Shown piece by piece: positions 1 through 8,440 of a stretch of DNA of 64,000 bases. The DNA is from Thermococcus celer Vu 13 = JCM 8558 (lineage in GTDB: Archaea > Methanobacteriota_B > Thermococci > Thermococcales > Thermococcaceae), in the NCBI RefSeq assembly GCF_002214365.1, contig NZ_CP014854.1:1550001-1614000 (forward strand). Direction: 5' to 3'. The notes below the pieces were generated by a model. That model made no database searches, was not told the origin of the DNA, and saw nothing but the letters and a program-made list of their open reading frames with translations. The number at the start of each line of letters is the position of its first letter. Position 1 is the first letter of the stretch. The position numbers and the translations under genes were made by a program.

Positions 1-875
1 ACGAACTTCGACTCCGGAGTCGCCAGCTTGTCGCTGAGGTAGGCGAGGTTTATGGAGCCCTGCTTTATGGTGGAGTAGATGTACCAACCGTACGGATCCC
101 CATCGGTGAAGACGATTATTGGCAACCCTTCCTCGTAGCGGAGCCTGTGTATGAGCCTCCTGACGCCGCGCGATGCCTGTCCCTGGGTGGCTATGATGAG
201 GGCGTTCTCCTTCTTCGGGAACTTCTCCTCTATCAGCCTGTCGGCCATGGCGGCGGTCTCGACGACCAGCGCGTAGTCAACGTTGACCTCAACGAACTGG
301 AGGTGCTCGACCGTTCCCGGAACCGCCCAGCCACCCATACCGAGCCTGCTGGTGTTGAACTCGTCCTCGCCGTCCCGGATCACTATATCCCCGTAGATGT
401 AGCCGCGCCTGTCCGCGGTGAGGTGCATCTCCTCTCGCAGAACCCCGAGCATCCTCTCGAGGTCCTCTATTATCGGATCGCTCTCCCTCTGGTCCTCGAA
501 GGTGTTCTCCTTCGTTCCGGGGATGGTGTGCTTGTTGGCGTAGTAGGCTTCACGGAGGCTCGCGTGCTTGTTCTCGCTCACCAGCCTCTTAACGTAGGCC
601 ATCAGAAGGAGGGTCTGCATGAACTTCCTCGTGTGGGCCACGTTGAGGAAGTAGCGCCTCGAGAGCTTGTCGCCCATCCTGATGACGCGATTACGCTCAT
701 CGAAGTAGACGTTGTTGAGCCCTCGCATTGGGATGTCAAAGTAGGGGTTCTTGCCGCTCTTTATATCCTCGAGGATCCTCCTCCCGTGTTCCTCGAGTTT
801 GGTGAGTACCCTGGTTGGATCGTACGAGAACTTCTCCCTCGGCTTTTCCCGCTTTACTGCCCTGGATTTAGGCAT
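1..875 (-). CDS. top6A: DNA topoisomerase VI subunit A (3' end beyond window)
   Basis: Catalytic DNA-cleaving subunit of the archaeal type IIB topoisomerase, a Spo11 relative that makes the double-strand break through which another duplex passes. About 291 N-terminal residues are visible, beginning [15 protein letters not shown]; the rest lies off the left edge (the family is usually about 370-390 residues). The winged-helix cleavage domain carries REAYY near residues 109-112, one of whose tyrosines should be the nucleophile. The Toprim domain follows with [11 protein letters not shown] and the metal-binding FTDGDPYGW. The start codon overlaps the last 8 bases of the subunit B gene, so the two are almost surely translationally coupled. 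Identification is secure; only the C-terminus is unseen. Confidence 0.96.
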   Translation of the reverse strand, partial: MPKSRAVKREKPREKFSYDPTRVLTKLEEHGRRILEDIKSGKNPYFDIPMRGLNNVYFDERNRVIRMGDKLSRRYFLNVAHTRKFMQTLLLMAYVKRLVSENKHASLREAYYANKHTIPGTKENTFEDQRESDPIIEDLERMLGVLREEMHLTADRRGYIYGDIVIRDGEDEFNTSRLGMGGWAVPGTVEHLQFVEVNVDYALVVETAAMADRLIEEKFPKKENALIIATQGQASRGVRRLIHRLRYEEGLPIIVFTDGDPYGWYIYSTIKQGSINLAYLSDKLATPESKF

Positions 876-2559
876 TCTCGCTCACCCCCACCATCTTAGC
901 TTCCCTCGCCTTGAAATGGCCCTCTATGTATCTCAAGAAGTAACCTTTAACGGTTTCCTCATCCTCGCCGGTTAGGATGCTCAAAGCCTTGGCTATCTCC
1001 GGGACGTACTTCTCGAAGGTCTTCCTCCTCTTGGCCTGGTGGAGCTTTCTGTGCTTGCCGCTGAGGTAGCTCTGCAGCCTCCTCGCCGCGTCCATTATGG
1101 CCAGCCTTATCTCGTTCTGGATCTCCTCGACGCTGGCTATGCTCTGTTTTCCGGTGCCGGTGTAGGGCACGTGAACGCTGATGACGTTTATCATGAGCAC
1201 CAGCGGTGCACGGTCGAGGTCGTCCACCTTGTAGCGCTTCCAGTCTATCGACCTCGCGGCCAGCGTGGTCACACAGGAACCCGCATCGAAGAGGAGCGGA
1301 ACGCGGTTCGCGTACCTCAGGAGCTCGAAACCGCCCGGAATATCGCCGCCGTAGGCGAGGCCGACCTCGACCTGGAAGGGTATCCCGCCCGAGTAGACCT
1401 TCGGCGGTCTTGTCACTGCCGTCACGAACTCCGGCTTGAGGATTCCACTCAGGCCCTTCTCGATGTTCTCCTCGCCGATGGGCCTTAGACCGTGGGTTGG
1501 CGGGGCCAGGAACTTCATGTATTTAAAGGCCTCCACTATCTCCTCCGCCTCGTGCCAGGTGAGTTTCTCGGGCGGCTTCTCCATGAGTTTCGCAACGGCT
1601 TTGACGACCTTCGTGTAGCCCCTGAAGGAGCGGAGAACCTCCTTAACCTCCCCCTTCATGAGCCTCTCGTAGAGCTGCTCCTGGACGTTCTTGTCCTTCT
1701 CGGTCTTTATGAGTCTCAGCGCCGCCACGTACTCGATAAGCTCATCAACCTTCCTGTCGCTTATGCGCGAGAACTCGCCAACGAGGAAGCGCCTCACAGT
1801 GTTCCTCCGGGTCTTCCTGGCCATCCTGTAAACGTCGTCTGTGAGAACGCCGCGCGGATGCGGTTTCATCTCGACCGGTGGCTTCGGGACCTCCTCGCTC
1901 GACCTCGGAAAGACTATGAGCTTCCCGTCCGGCTCTATCAGCTCGATGTGGGCGTGGGGGTTGGCTATTGCCGTAAGCTTCAGGTACCAGTAAACGCCCT
2001 GCTTGGAGCGGATGTACCGGACGTTCTTCACCTCGAGCTCGATCCTCGTCCCGCGCCAGCCCCTCGGGTTGGGGTGCTTCTCCTTCCTGACGATTTTACC
2101 CTCGTTTTTGTCAACATCGATCTTGACCCAGGCCTCTATGATTTCATCCCCGGTCGAGGTTATGACGCGGGTCGCCTTTCCGCTCGTTATCTGGGCGAAC
2201 ATAACCGCGCCGCTTATACCTATACCCTGCTGACCGCGGCTCTGTATGTTCCTGTGGGCCTTCGTTCCGGCCAGCATCTTCCCGAAGACGTGGGTTATGT
2301 ACTTCTCCGGGATGCCCGGCCCGTTGTCCTCGACTATAACGCGGTAGTGCTCCCTTCCAAGCCCCTCAAGCTCGACGCGGATGTAGGGCAGTATGCCGGC
2401 CTCTTCGCAGGCGTCGAGGGAATTGGTTACCGCCTCGTGGACAACAGTCGTTAGGGAGCGAACCTTGCCGGTGTAGCCGAGCATCGCGGCGTTTCGCCTG
2501 AAGAACTCGCTAACGCTCTGAATCTTGAACTCCTTAAACAGCTGACTTGCCTCGGCCAT
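868..2559 (-). CDS. top6B: DNA topoisomerase VI subunit B
   Basis: ATPase subunit of topoisomerase VI; ATP-driven dimerisation of its GHKL domain gates strand passage in the A2B2 enzyme. Motifs in order: [15 protein letters not shown] (N box, about residues 40-55), [12 protein letters not shown] (G1) with FGKMLAGTK, and [10 protein letters not shown] (G2). A helix-two-turn-helix and a transducer domain are expected downstream and the 563-residue length fits. I chose ATG at 2559 rather than the GTG at 2565 because GGAGG then lies 7 bases upstream. The KH-protein gene stops at 2562, just upstream, and top6A overlaps the 3' end, so the minus-strand series eIF1A-RIO1-KH-top6B-top6A is probably one operon. 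Confidence 0.97.
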   Translation of the reverse strand: MAEASQLFKEFKIQSVSEFFRRNAAMLGYTGKVRSLTTVVHEAVTNSLDACEEAGILPYIRVELEGLGREHYRVIVEDNGPGIPEKYITHVFGKMLAGTKAHRNIQSRGQQGIGISGAVMFAQITSGKATRVITSTGDEIIEAWVKIDVDKNEGKIVRKEKHPNPRGWRGTRIELEVKNVRYIRSKQGVYWYLKLTAIANPHAHIELIEPDGKLIVFPRSSEEVPKPPVEMKPHPRGVLTDDVYRMARKTRRNTVRRFLVGEFSRISDRKVDELIEYVAALRLIKTEKDKNVQEQLYERLMKGEVKEVLRSFRGYTKVVKAVAKLMEKPPEKLTWHEAEEIVEAFKYMKFLAPPTHGLRPIGEENIEKGLSGILKPEFVTAVTRPPKVYSGGIPFQVEVGLAYGGDIPGGFELLRYANRVPLLFDAGSCVTTLAARSIDWKRYKVDDLDRAPLVLMINVISVHVPYTGTGKQSIASVEEIQNEIRLAIMDAARRLQSYLSGKHRKLHQAKRRKTFEKYVPEIAKALSILTGEDEETVKGYFLRYIEGHFKAREAKMVGVSENA

Positions 2560-2561
2560 CT

Positions 2562-3260
2562 TCACTCCTCCCGGTCATTTTCTCCTTCACCGCCAAGGGC
2601 CCCGTAGTAGTTCATGCTCTCCAGCTCGAGGTCCTTCTTGCGCCTCTCGAGGTACTTGTAGACAACGCCGTGGGGGGAGCCCCTGGCGAGCTTCTCTATT
2701 GCCGTCTTGGCAACCTCGACCTGAATCGGGTTGCCGATTATCGCGACGGTCTTACCGTAAACGCTGACGTCCGCACCGCTCATCTCCTCGATTATCTCGC
2801 GCGTCCGTCCCTTCCTGCCTATTATCCTTCCCCTGACACGGGGGAGGGCGTTCTTGTCGTTTCCAACGATTATATCGGTGAGGTTGACCACCTCAAGGGT
2901 CTCGCCCTCGTTGAAGAGCCTGAAGGCCCTCTCCGGCGAGAAGCCCCTCCCTATGGCGGTGATGACGTCCCTCGCCTTCCAGACCGCGAGCGGGTCGTCG
3001 GTCTCCTCCGTGGCCGTTATGAAGACCTCCCCCGTCTCGCTGTCTATCTCCACCCGGGTCTTCGTTCTCTTCTCTATCTCCTTCTTGGTCTCTCCTTTCT
3101 TTCCTATAACAACGGCCACCCTCTCCTTCGGAATCCTCACGAACTCCTCCTGCTCGCCTATGGCCGCGTAATCTATCTCATCCCCGGGGGTTTTCCGGGT
3201 GGGTTCCCCGTCCTTATCAACGCGCTCGTACTTCTTGAGGAGTCTCTCAAACTCGTTCAT
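2562..3260 (-). CDS. KH-domain RNA-binding protein, archaeal Dim2/Pno1
   Basis: Probable archaeal Dim2 (Pno1 family), which in the eukaryotic family accompanies the 3' end of small-subunit rRNA during maturation. Two KH modules are visible: an N-terminal one with VVIGKKGETKKEIEKRT and a C-terminal one with GRIIGRKGRTREII, each with the GxxG loop. Starting at ATG 3260 (MNEFERLLKKYERV) gives 232 residues and a GGGGTGA site 4-5 bases upstream; the frame stays open further upstream, but that would run into the RIO1 gene. It lies 10 bases after the RIO1 stop. Dim2, RIO1 and eIF1A together suggest a small-subunit biogenesis/initiation operon, an inference from gene order and known family roles. Confidence 0.93.
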   Translation of the reverse strand: MNEFERLLKKYERVDKDGEPTRKTPGDEIDYAAIGEQEEFVRIPKERVAVVIGKKGETKKEIEKRTKTRVEIDSETGEVFITATEETDDPLAVWKARDVITAIGRGFSPERAFRLFNEGETLEVVNLTDIIVGNDKNALPRVRGRIIGRKGRTREIIEEMSGADVSVYGKTVAIIGNPIQVEVAKTAIEKLARGSPHGVVYKYLERRKKDLELESMNYYGALGGEGENDREE

Positions 3261-3270
3261 GCTCTCACCC

Positions 3271-4050
3271 CTAACCAACGAGCTCACGGAACTTCTCATC
3301 TGGATTGTCAACACTGACGCCCTTTTTACCGAAGTACGCTATAACGTTCCTCAGGTCGCGCCTCAGGAGCTCCAGACTCATGCGGTTCCTCCTCACCGTT
3401 GCCTGAGACCAGTCTATGACCACGGGCCCGTCGTGGAGCAACAGGTTGTACTCGCTCAGGTCGCCGTGCACCATGTCCCCCCTCCGCCAGAGCCTCTCGA
3501 TGACGCCCATCGTGAAGTCGTAGAGCTCCTCGAAGTCCCCGAGTTCGAGTTCCCTTTCAACATCCTTGAGCCTCGGGGCGGGCGTTTCGTCGCCTATGAA
3601 CTCCATAACCAGGACGTTGTTGCGAAAGGCCATCGGTTCCGGAACCCTAACGGCGTACTTCATGGCCCGCTGGAGGTTCTTAAATTCGCGCCGCGTCCAG
3701 ACGAAGACGAGCTTCCTCATGTCCTTCGGGAGGTAACCTATTCGGGGATCGGCGGCCAGGTACTCCCATATCCTGCGGAACTCGGTGGTGTAGGTCCTGT
3801 ACACCTTCACCGCGATTCTCCTGCCCTCCCCATCGACCCCGGCGAAGACGTTGGCCTCCTTGCCCGTGCTGATTACGCCGCGGAGCTCGCCGATTTTACC
3901 TCGTTTGTGGAGGTGGGCGAGGCTCTCCTTCGTTGTCCTGTCGAAGACCTCGTTGGCTATCTTGTAGAGCTCGCTGTCCTTCTCGCGCCTCTCCCTGAGG
4001 CCGAGCACTTCCTCGATCTCCCGCTCGATGAGCTCCTCGCGCATCTCCAT
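3271..4050 (-). CDS. rio1: RIO1-type serine/threonine protein kinase
   Basis: Atypical protein kinase/ATPase of the RIO1 family, involved in late maturation of the small ribosomal subunit. The 259-residue protein shows the RIO nucleotide loop GVISTGKEANVF, the catalytic segment MVHGDLSEYNLLL, and the metal-binding stretch VVIDWSQAT. The last differs slightly from the commoner IDxxQ form because a tryptophan follows the aspartate. ATG 4050 was chosen because it follows the eIF1A stop (4062) closely; a GTG one codon upstream and an ATG at 4044 are possible. No transmembrane or extra domains are evident. The position between eIF1A and Dim2 supports the ribosome-biogenesis role. Confidence 0.95.
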   Translation of the reverse strand: MEMREELIEREIEEVLGLRERREKDSELYKIANEVFDRTTKESLAHLHKRGKIGELRGVISTGKEANVFAGVDGEGRRIAVKVYRTYTTEFRRIWEYLAADPRIGYLPKDMRKLVFVWTRREFKNLQRAMKYAVRVPEPMAFRNNVLVMEFIGDETPAPRLKDVERELELGDFEELYDFTMGVIERLWRRGDMVHGDLSEYNLLLHDGPVVIDWSQATVRRNRMSLELLRRDLRNVIAYFGKKGVSVDNPDEKFRELVG

Positions 4051-4061
4051 CACTCTTGTCG

Positions 4062-4433
4062 TCAGAAGAGGGTCTCGCCGCCGGTAAGGAAGTCGTGGCT
4101 TATCTTGCCCCTCCTTAGGAGCCAGTCCACCTGTGTTTTGGTGTAACGGTACACTATGTCGCCCCTCTCGTCGCTTTGAACCGGCCAGGGCTGGACTATG
4201 ACGACGTCGCCAACGCGCATCCACATCCTCCTCTTGAGTTTGCCGGGGATCCTGCATCTTCTTACCTTTCCGTCCTCGCAGCGGACGTCCATCCACCCCG
4301 AACCGAGGGCCTGCTCTATCACCCCGAAGAGCTGTCCTTCCTTCGGCAGGCGAACGCGGATGACCTCGTCACCCTGAACCTGCCTGTTCTTTTTATTCCC
4401 GTTTCTCCCGTTTCCATGCCTGTGGTAAGCCAT
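4062..4433 (-). CDS. eif1A: Translation initiation factor aIF1A
   Basis: Archaeal eIF1A, the OB-fold factor that binds the A site of the small subunit during initiation (bacterial IF1 counterpart). Reads [18 protein letters not shown], a basic N-tail, then the OB fold with [35 protein letters not shown] and [16 protein letters not shown], and an acidic/polar tail. ATG 4433 is preferred over upstream ATG/GTG codons at 4439 and 4442 because GGAGGTGA then sits at proper spacing. 123 residues. It is the first gene of the minus-strand series; a TATA element at 4465-4472 about 32 bases upstream would give a very short leader. Confidence 0.97.
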   Translation of the reverse strand: MAYHRHGNGRNGNKKNRQVQGDEVIRVRLPKEGQLFGVIEQALGSGWMDVRCEDGKVRRCRIPGKLKRRMWMRVGDVVIVQPWPVQSDERGDIVYRYTKTQVDWLLRRGKISHDFLTGGETLF

Positions 4434-4464
4434 GAGCATCACCTCCCGTGGGTAGGATCGAGCC

Positions 4465-4472
4465 TTTATAAA
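4465..4472 (-). promoter_or_regulatory. TATA box for the eIF1A operon
   Basis: TTTATAAA read on the minus strand, about 32 bases before the eIF1A ATG. With the usual archaeal distance of about 25 bases, transcription would begin around 4440, leaving a leader just long enough for the GGAGGTGA site. No other TATA-like element lies closer on this strand. Confidence 0.6.
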
Positions 4473-4481
4473 CCTGAGCCT

Positions 4482-4534
4482 TGCAAAAATTTTCTAATGG
4501 AAGTACAAAGTTGTGCTTTTAAAATTTTTGCACA
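4482..4534. promoter_or_regulatory. Operator-like inverted repeats before the metal ABC transporter
   Basis: A perfect 12-base inverted repeat, TGCAAAAATTTT at 4482-4493 and AAAATTTTTGCA at 4521-4532, with 27 bases between. The right arm is itself inside a second palindrome, TGTGC (4512-4516), 13 AT bases, GCACA (4530-4534). The block lies between the divergent eIF1A and transporter genes, upstream of the probable transporter TATA box. Such symmetry is typical of a dimeric repressor site; a metal-responsive regulator is a guess from the downstream genes only. Confidence 0.5.
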
Positions 4535-4602
4535 GAACTCGAGGGAGAGGGTAATGTGGATCCTGATCCTGGAATGCTCGAGGCAACGGATCCCGGCACA
4601 TA

Positions 4603-4613
4603 AACCTTTAAAA
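4603..4613 (+). promoter_or_regulatory. TATA box for the metal transporter-rnhB operon
   Basis: CCTTTAAAAG around 4603-4613 is the best BRE/TATA-like element before the ATP-binding protein gene. Initiation near 4630 would leave a leader of about 20 bases. An alternative is the TTTTAAAA inside the palindrome at 4517-4524, which would give a leader of about 100 bases. Confidence 0.5.
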
Positions 4614-4652
4614 GTTCCTCATTTTAACCAGAAGCCCGGGGATGTTCACGTT

Positions 4653-5447
4653 ATGCCCGCCGTAAAAGCCGAGAACCTCACGATAACCTACAACGGGAAG
4701 CCCGCGGTGGAGGGGGTCACCTTCGAACTCGAGGAAGGGGAAACGTTACTTCTCCTCGGGCCCAACGGGGCGGGGAAGACGACGCTCCTCAAAACGATAG
4801 CCTGCTTTCACAGGGAGTACTCCGGGGAGCTAAAGGTATTCGGCAGGCCGCCGTGCAACGCGAGGGAACTCATAGGCTACGTCCCCCAGAGCCACTCCCT
4901 CAACGATAGGGTCCCCCTGACGGCCCTGGAGGTGGTCGCGATGGGGGGCCTTTACAGGAGGGGTTTCGTGCACTTTAAAATTCCGCCCGAGCTCATCGAG
5001 AAGGCGGCTAAGGCCCTCGACTTCGTTGGTTTGCTGGATTTCGGAGACAGGCTCTTCCGCGAACTGTCGGGGGGACAGAGGCAGAGGGTTCTCCTGGCGA
5101 GGGCCCTGGTGAGCAACCCCCGGCTGCTCCTCCTCGATGAGCCCCTTTCGGCACTGGACCCGAGTGCAAGGGTGGAAGTGGCGGGCGTTCTGGAGAGGAT
5201 AAAGCGGAGGAAGGGCATAACCATGGTGATAACCACCCACGACGTAAACCCCCTCCTCGAAATCGGGGACAGGGTTATGCTCCTCAGCAAGAGGCTCATA
5301 GCCTTCGGAAAACCCGAGGAAGTCCTGAAGGACTCGACGATAAAATCCATCTACGGCCCCCTCGCGAGGGTCGTTCCGGTTGAGAATAAACTGTTCTGCA
5401 TAACCGGTGACGCCCACCTCCACAGGCACGGAGGCGGAGCCCCATGA
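4653..5447 (+). CDS. Metal (Zn/Mn-type) ABC transporter, ATP-binding protein
   Basis: Cytoplasmic ATPase of a Znu/Mnt-type uptake ABC transporter. 264 residues, starting MPAVKAENLTITYNGKPAVE. Walker A is LLGPNGAGKTTLLK, the signature is LSGGQRQRVLLARAL and Walker B is LLLLDEPLSALD, followed by the switch histidine in VITTHDVNP. The C-terminus ends in a histidine-rich HLHRHGGGAP, which fits metal handling. The stop overlaps the permease ATG (ATGA), showing a coupled operon. No substrate-binding lipoprotein gene is adjacent, so the specificity component must lie elsewhere or be shared. Zn versus Mn cannot be settled from sequence. Confidence 0.92.
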   Translation: MPAVKAENLTITYNGKPAVEGVTFELEEGETLLLLGPNGAGKTTLLKTIACFHREYSGELKVFGRPPCNARELIGYVPQSHSLNDRVPLTALEVVAMGGLYRRGFVHFKIPPELIEKAAKALDFVGLLDFGDRLFRELSGGQRQRVLLARALVSNPRLLLLDEPLSALDPSARVEVAGVLERIKRRKGITMVITTHDVNPLLEIGDRVMLLSKRLIAFGKPEEVLKDSTIKSIYGPLARVVPVENKLFCITGDAHLHRHGGGAP

Positions 5448-6265
5448 TCCCGGAGTACCTCATCCGGGCCGTGCTCGCGAGCGTTATGGTCAGCGTCCTC
5501 CTCGGGATGCTGAGCCCGCTTATAAACACGAAGGGACTGGCTTTCTTAACACACGCACTCTTCCACGCCCTCCTCTTCGGGGCGGTCCTCGGGATGATAC
5601 TCGGACTCCTCCTCGAAAACTTCTCTCTTGTGATGCTCACCGCGCTCATCGTCACCGTGGCGGTGGTCCTCACCATAGCCCAGCTCGAGAGGATGGGGTT
5701 CTCCCCCGACTCGGCCGTGGGAATCGTCGCGAGCTTCGTGGCCGGGTTGACGGTTCTCGGTTTCGGCGTCCTGTACAGGGTCATGGCGGGGAGGCCGTAC
5801 TTCCCCCTGAGCCAGAGCATCGTATCCTACCTGACCGGTGAGATATTCCTTATAACCCTCAACGACCTCATGGTGCTCGTTCTCGGCGGTGCGCTGCTCT
5901 TCTTCGTCATGCTCTCCCTTTACAGGGACTTCCTCTACCTGAGCTTCGACCCCGAGGGAGTTGAGAGCTACGGGGGTAACGCGAGGGCCTACCTGACGGT
6001 CCTCTACGTTCTCGTTGGCACTGCCGGCGCCCTGATAGTCCAGACCGTCGGGCTAATCACCCTTCAGGTGGTGGCGGTTCTCCCGGGCGCTATAGCCCTG
6101 ATGGTAAGCTCGGACGTCAGGAAGGTCCTTGGGGTTAGCCTTCTGCTGACCCTCGCCGTGCAGCTCTCCTCGGTTGTCCTCGCCTACTTCACTGATATAC
6201 CGCCGAGCGGCCTGGCGACGATAATTCTGGGAGTCATCTACGGCGCCCTCCTCTTCAGGGGGTGA
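5444..6265 (+). CDS. Metal (Zn/Mn-type) ABC transporter, permease
   Basis: Integral membrane subunit of the ABC-3 (ZnuB/MntB) family, 273 residues with about eight hydrophobic helices. It starts MIPEYLIRAVLASVMVSVLLG; LTHALFHALLFGAVLG corresponds to the family's conserved first cytoplasmic segment, and the middle carries DPEGVESYGGNARAY, typical of the ATPase-contact loop. It forms the channel energised by the upstream ATPase. The stop at 6263-6265 lies only 4 bases before the rnhB start, so the nuclease gene is read from the same transcript. Identification of the family is firm; the metal is not. Confidence 0.92.
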   Translation: MIPEYLIRAVLASVMVSVLLGMLSPLINTKGLAFLTHALFHALLFGAVLGMILGLLLENFSLVMLTALIVTVAVVLTIAQLERMGFSPDSAVGIVASFVAGLTVLGFGVLYRVMAGRPYFPLSQSIVSYLTGEIFLITLNDLMVLVLGGALLFFVMLSLYRDFLYLSFDPEGVESYGGNARAYLTVLYVLVGTAGALIVQTVGLITLQVVAVLPGAIALMVSSDVRKVLGVSLLLTLAVQLSSVVLAYFTDIPPSGLATIILGVIYGALLFRG

Positions 6266-6269
6266 GAGT

Positions 6270-6971
6270 TTGAAGCTCGCAGGAATAGACGAGGCTGGAA
6301 GGGGCCCCGTAATCGGCCCGATGGTCATCGCGGCCGTCGTCCTCGATGAGAAGAACGTTCCGAAGCTCAGAGATCTCGGCGTCAGGGACTCGAAAAAGCT
6401 GACCCCAAAGAGGAGGGAGAGATTATTTAACGACATAATTAAACTTTTGGATGATTATGTAATTCTTGAATTATGGCCGGAGGAGATAGACTCCCGCGGC
6501 GGGACGCTTAACGAGCTCGAGGTGGAGAGGTTCGTGGAGGCCCTCAACTCGCTTAAGGTGAAGCCCGACGTCGTTTACATAGACGCGGCGGACGTGAAGG
6601 AGGGCCGCTTTGGCGAGGAGATAAAGGAAAGGTTGAACTTCGAGGCGAAGATTGTCTCAGAGCACAGGGCGGACGATAAGTTTTTACCGGTGTCCTCTGC
6701 CTCGATACTGGCGAAGGTGACCCGTGACAGGGCGATAGAAAAGCTCAAGGAGAAGTACGGCGAGATCGGGAGCGGCTACCCGAGCGACCCAAGGACGAGG
6801 GAGTTCCTCGAGAACTACTACAGACAACACGGCGAGTTCCCGCCCGTAGTCCGGCGAAGCTGGAAGACGCTGAGAAAGATAGAGGAAAAGCTGAGGAAAG
6901 AGGCCGGGTCAAAAAACCCGGAGAATTCAAAGGAAAAGGGACAGACGAGCCTGGACGTATTTTTGAGGTAG
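6270..6971 (+). CDS. rnhB: Ribonuclease HII with C-terminal PCNA-binding motif
   Basis: Type 2 RNase H that cleaves RNA in RNA-DNA hybrids and starts ribonucleotide excision repair. 233 residues. Catalytic acidic residues are visible in GIDEAGRGPVIGPM (about 5-18), YIDAADVKEGRFG (about 107-119) and SEHRADDKFLPVSSASILAK (about 130-149). The protein ends QTSLDVFLR, a PIP box for recruitment by PCNA. The start is TTG at 6270, preceded by GGGGGTGA; no ATG fits. It is tightly linked to the metal permease. Bases 6418-6478 are strikingly AT-rich compared with the rest of the gene, although the reading frame and protein stay intact. Confidence 0.96.
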   Translation: MKLAGIDEAGRGPVIGPMVIAAVVLDEKNVPKLRDLGVRDSKKLTPKRRERLFNDIIKLLDDYVILELWPEEIDSRGGTLNELEVERFVEALNSLKVKPDVVYIDAADVKEGRFGEEIKERLNFEAKIVSEHRADDKFLPVSSASILAKVTRDRAIEKLKEKYGEIGSGYPSDPRTREFLENYYRQHGEFPPVVRRSWKTLRKIEEKLRKEAGSKNPENSKEKGQTSLDVFLR

Positions 6972-6989
6972 TTCCCTACGCGGGTTCAT

Positions 6990-8381
6990 TTACCTGCTTA
7001 TCTTTAACCTCCGCAACAGCCAGTCTTTGGCTCCGAGTAAAAACTCCCAGTAGACCCACAGGGATTCTATGAAGGCCTCCCAGCGGAGGAGCTCCTTCAG
7101 CGCGACGCCCATGACGATGGCCGCCGGGGGAACGAGAACCGTCGCGTAGAAGCTGAACTGCGTCGTCCCGCCGAGGACGTACTGAAGTGTGAAGAACCCC
7201 ACGATACTCCAGAAAACCCCGTAGGGAACCAGTAGCTTCCCCCTCCTGCGGTAGAGCCAGGGGAGGGCGAAGATGAAGATTACCATGCTCAGCAGGAGGA
7301 ACGGGTCGGTCTGGGCGAAGACGTTGGGGTCGTAGTGGAAGGGGAAGGCCTTCCTGTTTATGAACCAGTCCCACACGGGGGAGGCCGCGGGATGTCCACC
7401 TTTGCTGGAGAGGTGCCAGCGGAAGCTCCCGAGTATCTCCCTCACCCACCCCTCGAAGCCTAGCACCTTTATTATGGTCAGGTTGGGGAGCAGAAAACCC
7501 AGCGCCGGGAGAACGGCTATCGTCATCAGAAAGTTCACGAGCTTTCTTTCCTCCCTGAAAGCTTTGACCAAGAGCACCGGATAGCCAAAAGCACCGCTCA
7601 GTTTGGCCGCGGCGGCGAGGCCGATGGCGAACGCCGAGGACCTTCTCCTTTCGTAGATTAGCAGGGCCGTGAAGAGGGCCACGAAGAGCGCCACGTGGAT
7701 GTCGAGCATGGCCGCAACGGCGGTGGCCTGGAGGGTCGGGTCGGCGACGGTGAAGGCGAGCGCTATGAGGGAAGCGAGGTAACTACCGCTTATCTCGTAC
7801 GTCGCGAGGACGACGAGGATGCCTATCAGGACGAAGGCGATTATTCCGGGCAGGCGCCAGTTTATAGGTTTGTCCTCGATGAGCATGCCGAGGGTTATGA
7901 GGTCCTTTCCGAGGAACGGATGCTCCGTGTTCAGGTAGTTCTGTATGTTCTCCTTGTCGGGATACCTGTAGCCCGGAACCGTGTAATACGCATCCGGGGG
8001 TATCTCGGAGGAGAGGGAATCCAGAAAACCCTCCACGTTCTTCAAGGGGATCTCGAAGTAGAGGCCCGGGAACTTGAGGTACTCGAACTCGTAGGTCGCG
8101 TTGTAACGCAGGGCTATCTTTTCCACCTCGTACCCGTACATTATCCTGAGGCTCGTATTTGAAAAGATGACGTTTATCCCCTCTGCGTTCGTCGTTTCGT
8201 TCACGTAGTGGAGGTTGACGCCGAGCCTGTGGAGGACGTTCCTGCTCGCCGGGACGTACCACACCTCGTCGCCTATGTAGTCCCTGAGGTCCGGGCGGGA
8301 GGCGAAGTCGTAGAGGTACCAGAAGGAGCCGATGAGCGTAACCGTTAGAACCGCGATGAAGAGGATCTTCCTCCAGTCCAT
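6990..8381 (-). CDS. GT-C family membrane glycosyltransferase (PMT/ArnT-like)
   Basis: Polytopic membrane glycosyltransferase of the lipid-phosphate-sugar-dependent GT-C fold (GT39/PMT-like). 463 residues: a first membrane helix from residue 6 (ILFIAVLTVTLIGSFWYLY), then a large external loop with YIGDEVWYVPASRNVL, whose acidic pair matches the catalytic motif of this fold, then many helices such as AFVLIGILVVLATYEISGSY. An ATG with GGTGG upstream supports the start. It would transfer a sugar from a dolichol-phosphate donor on the outer face of the membrane; the substrate is unknown. It converges with rnhB and diverges from the following methyltransferase. Confidence 0.82.
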   Translation of the reverse strand: MDWRKILFIAVLTVTLIGSFWYLYDFASRPDLRDYIGDEVWYVPASRNVLHRLGVNLHYVNETTNAEGINVIFSNTSLRIMYGYEVEKIALRYNATYEFEYLKFPGLYFEIPLKNVEGFLDSLSSEIPPDAYYTVPGYRYPDKENIQNYLNTEHPFLGKDLITLGMLIEDKPINWRLPGIIAFVLIGILVVLATYEISGSYLASLIALAFTVADPTLQATAVAAMLDIHVALFVALFTALLIYERRRSSAFAIGLAAAAKLSGAFGYPVLLVKAFREERKLVNFLMTIAVLPALGFLLPNLTIIKVLGFEGWVREILGSFRWHLSSKGGHPAASPVWDWFINRKAFPFHYDPNVFAQTDPFLLLSMVIFIFALPWLYRRRGKLLVPYGVFWSIVGFFTLQYVLGGTTQFSFYATVLVPPAAIVMGVALKELLRWEAFIESLWVYWEFLLGAKDWLLRRLKISR

Positions 8382-8440
8382 TTTACCACCGGGAGAATAT
8401 AGCCGGCAACGTTTTTAAGTCTCTTTCCCTACGCCGGAAC

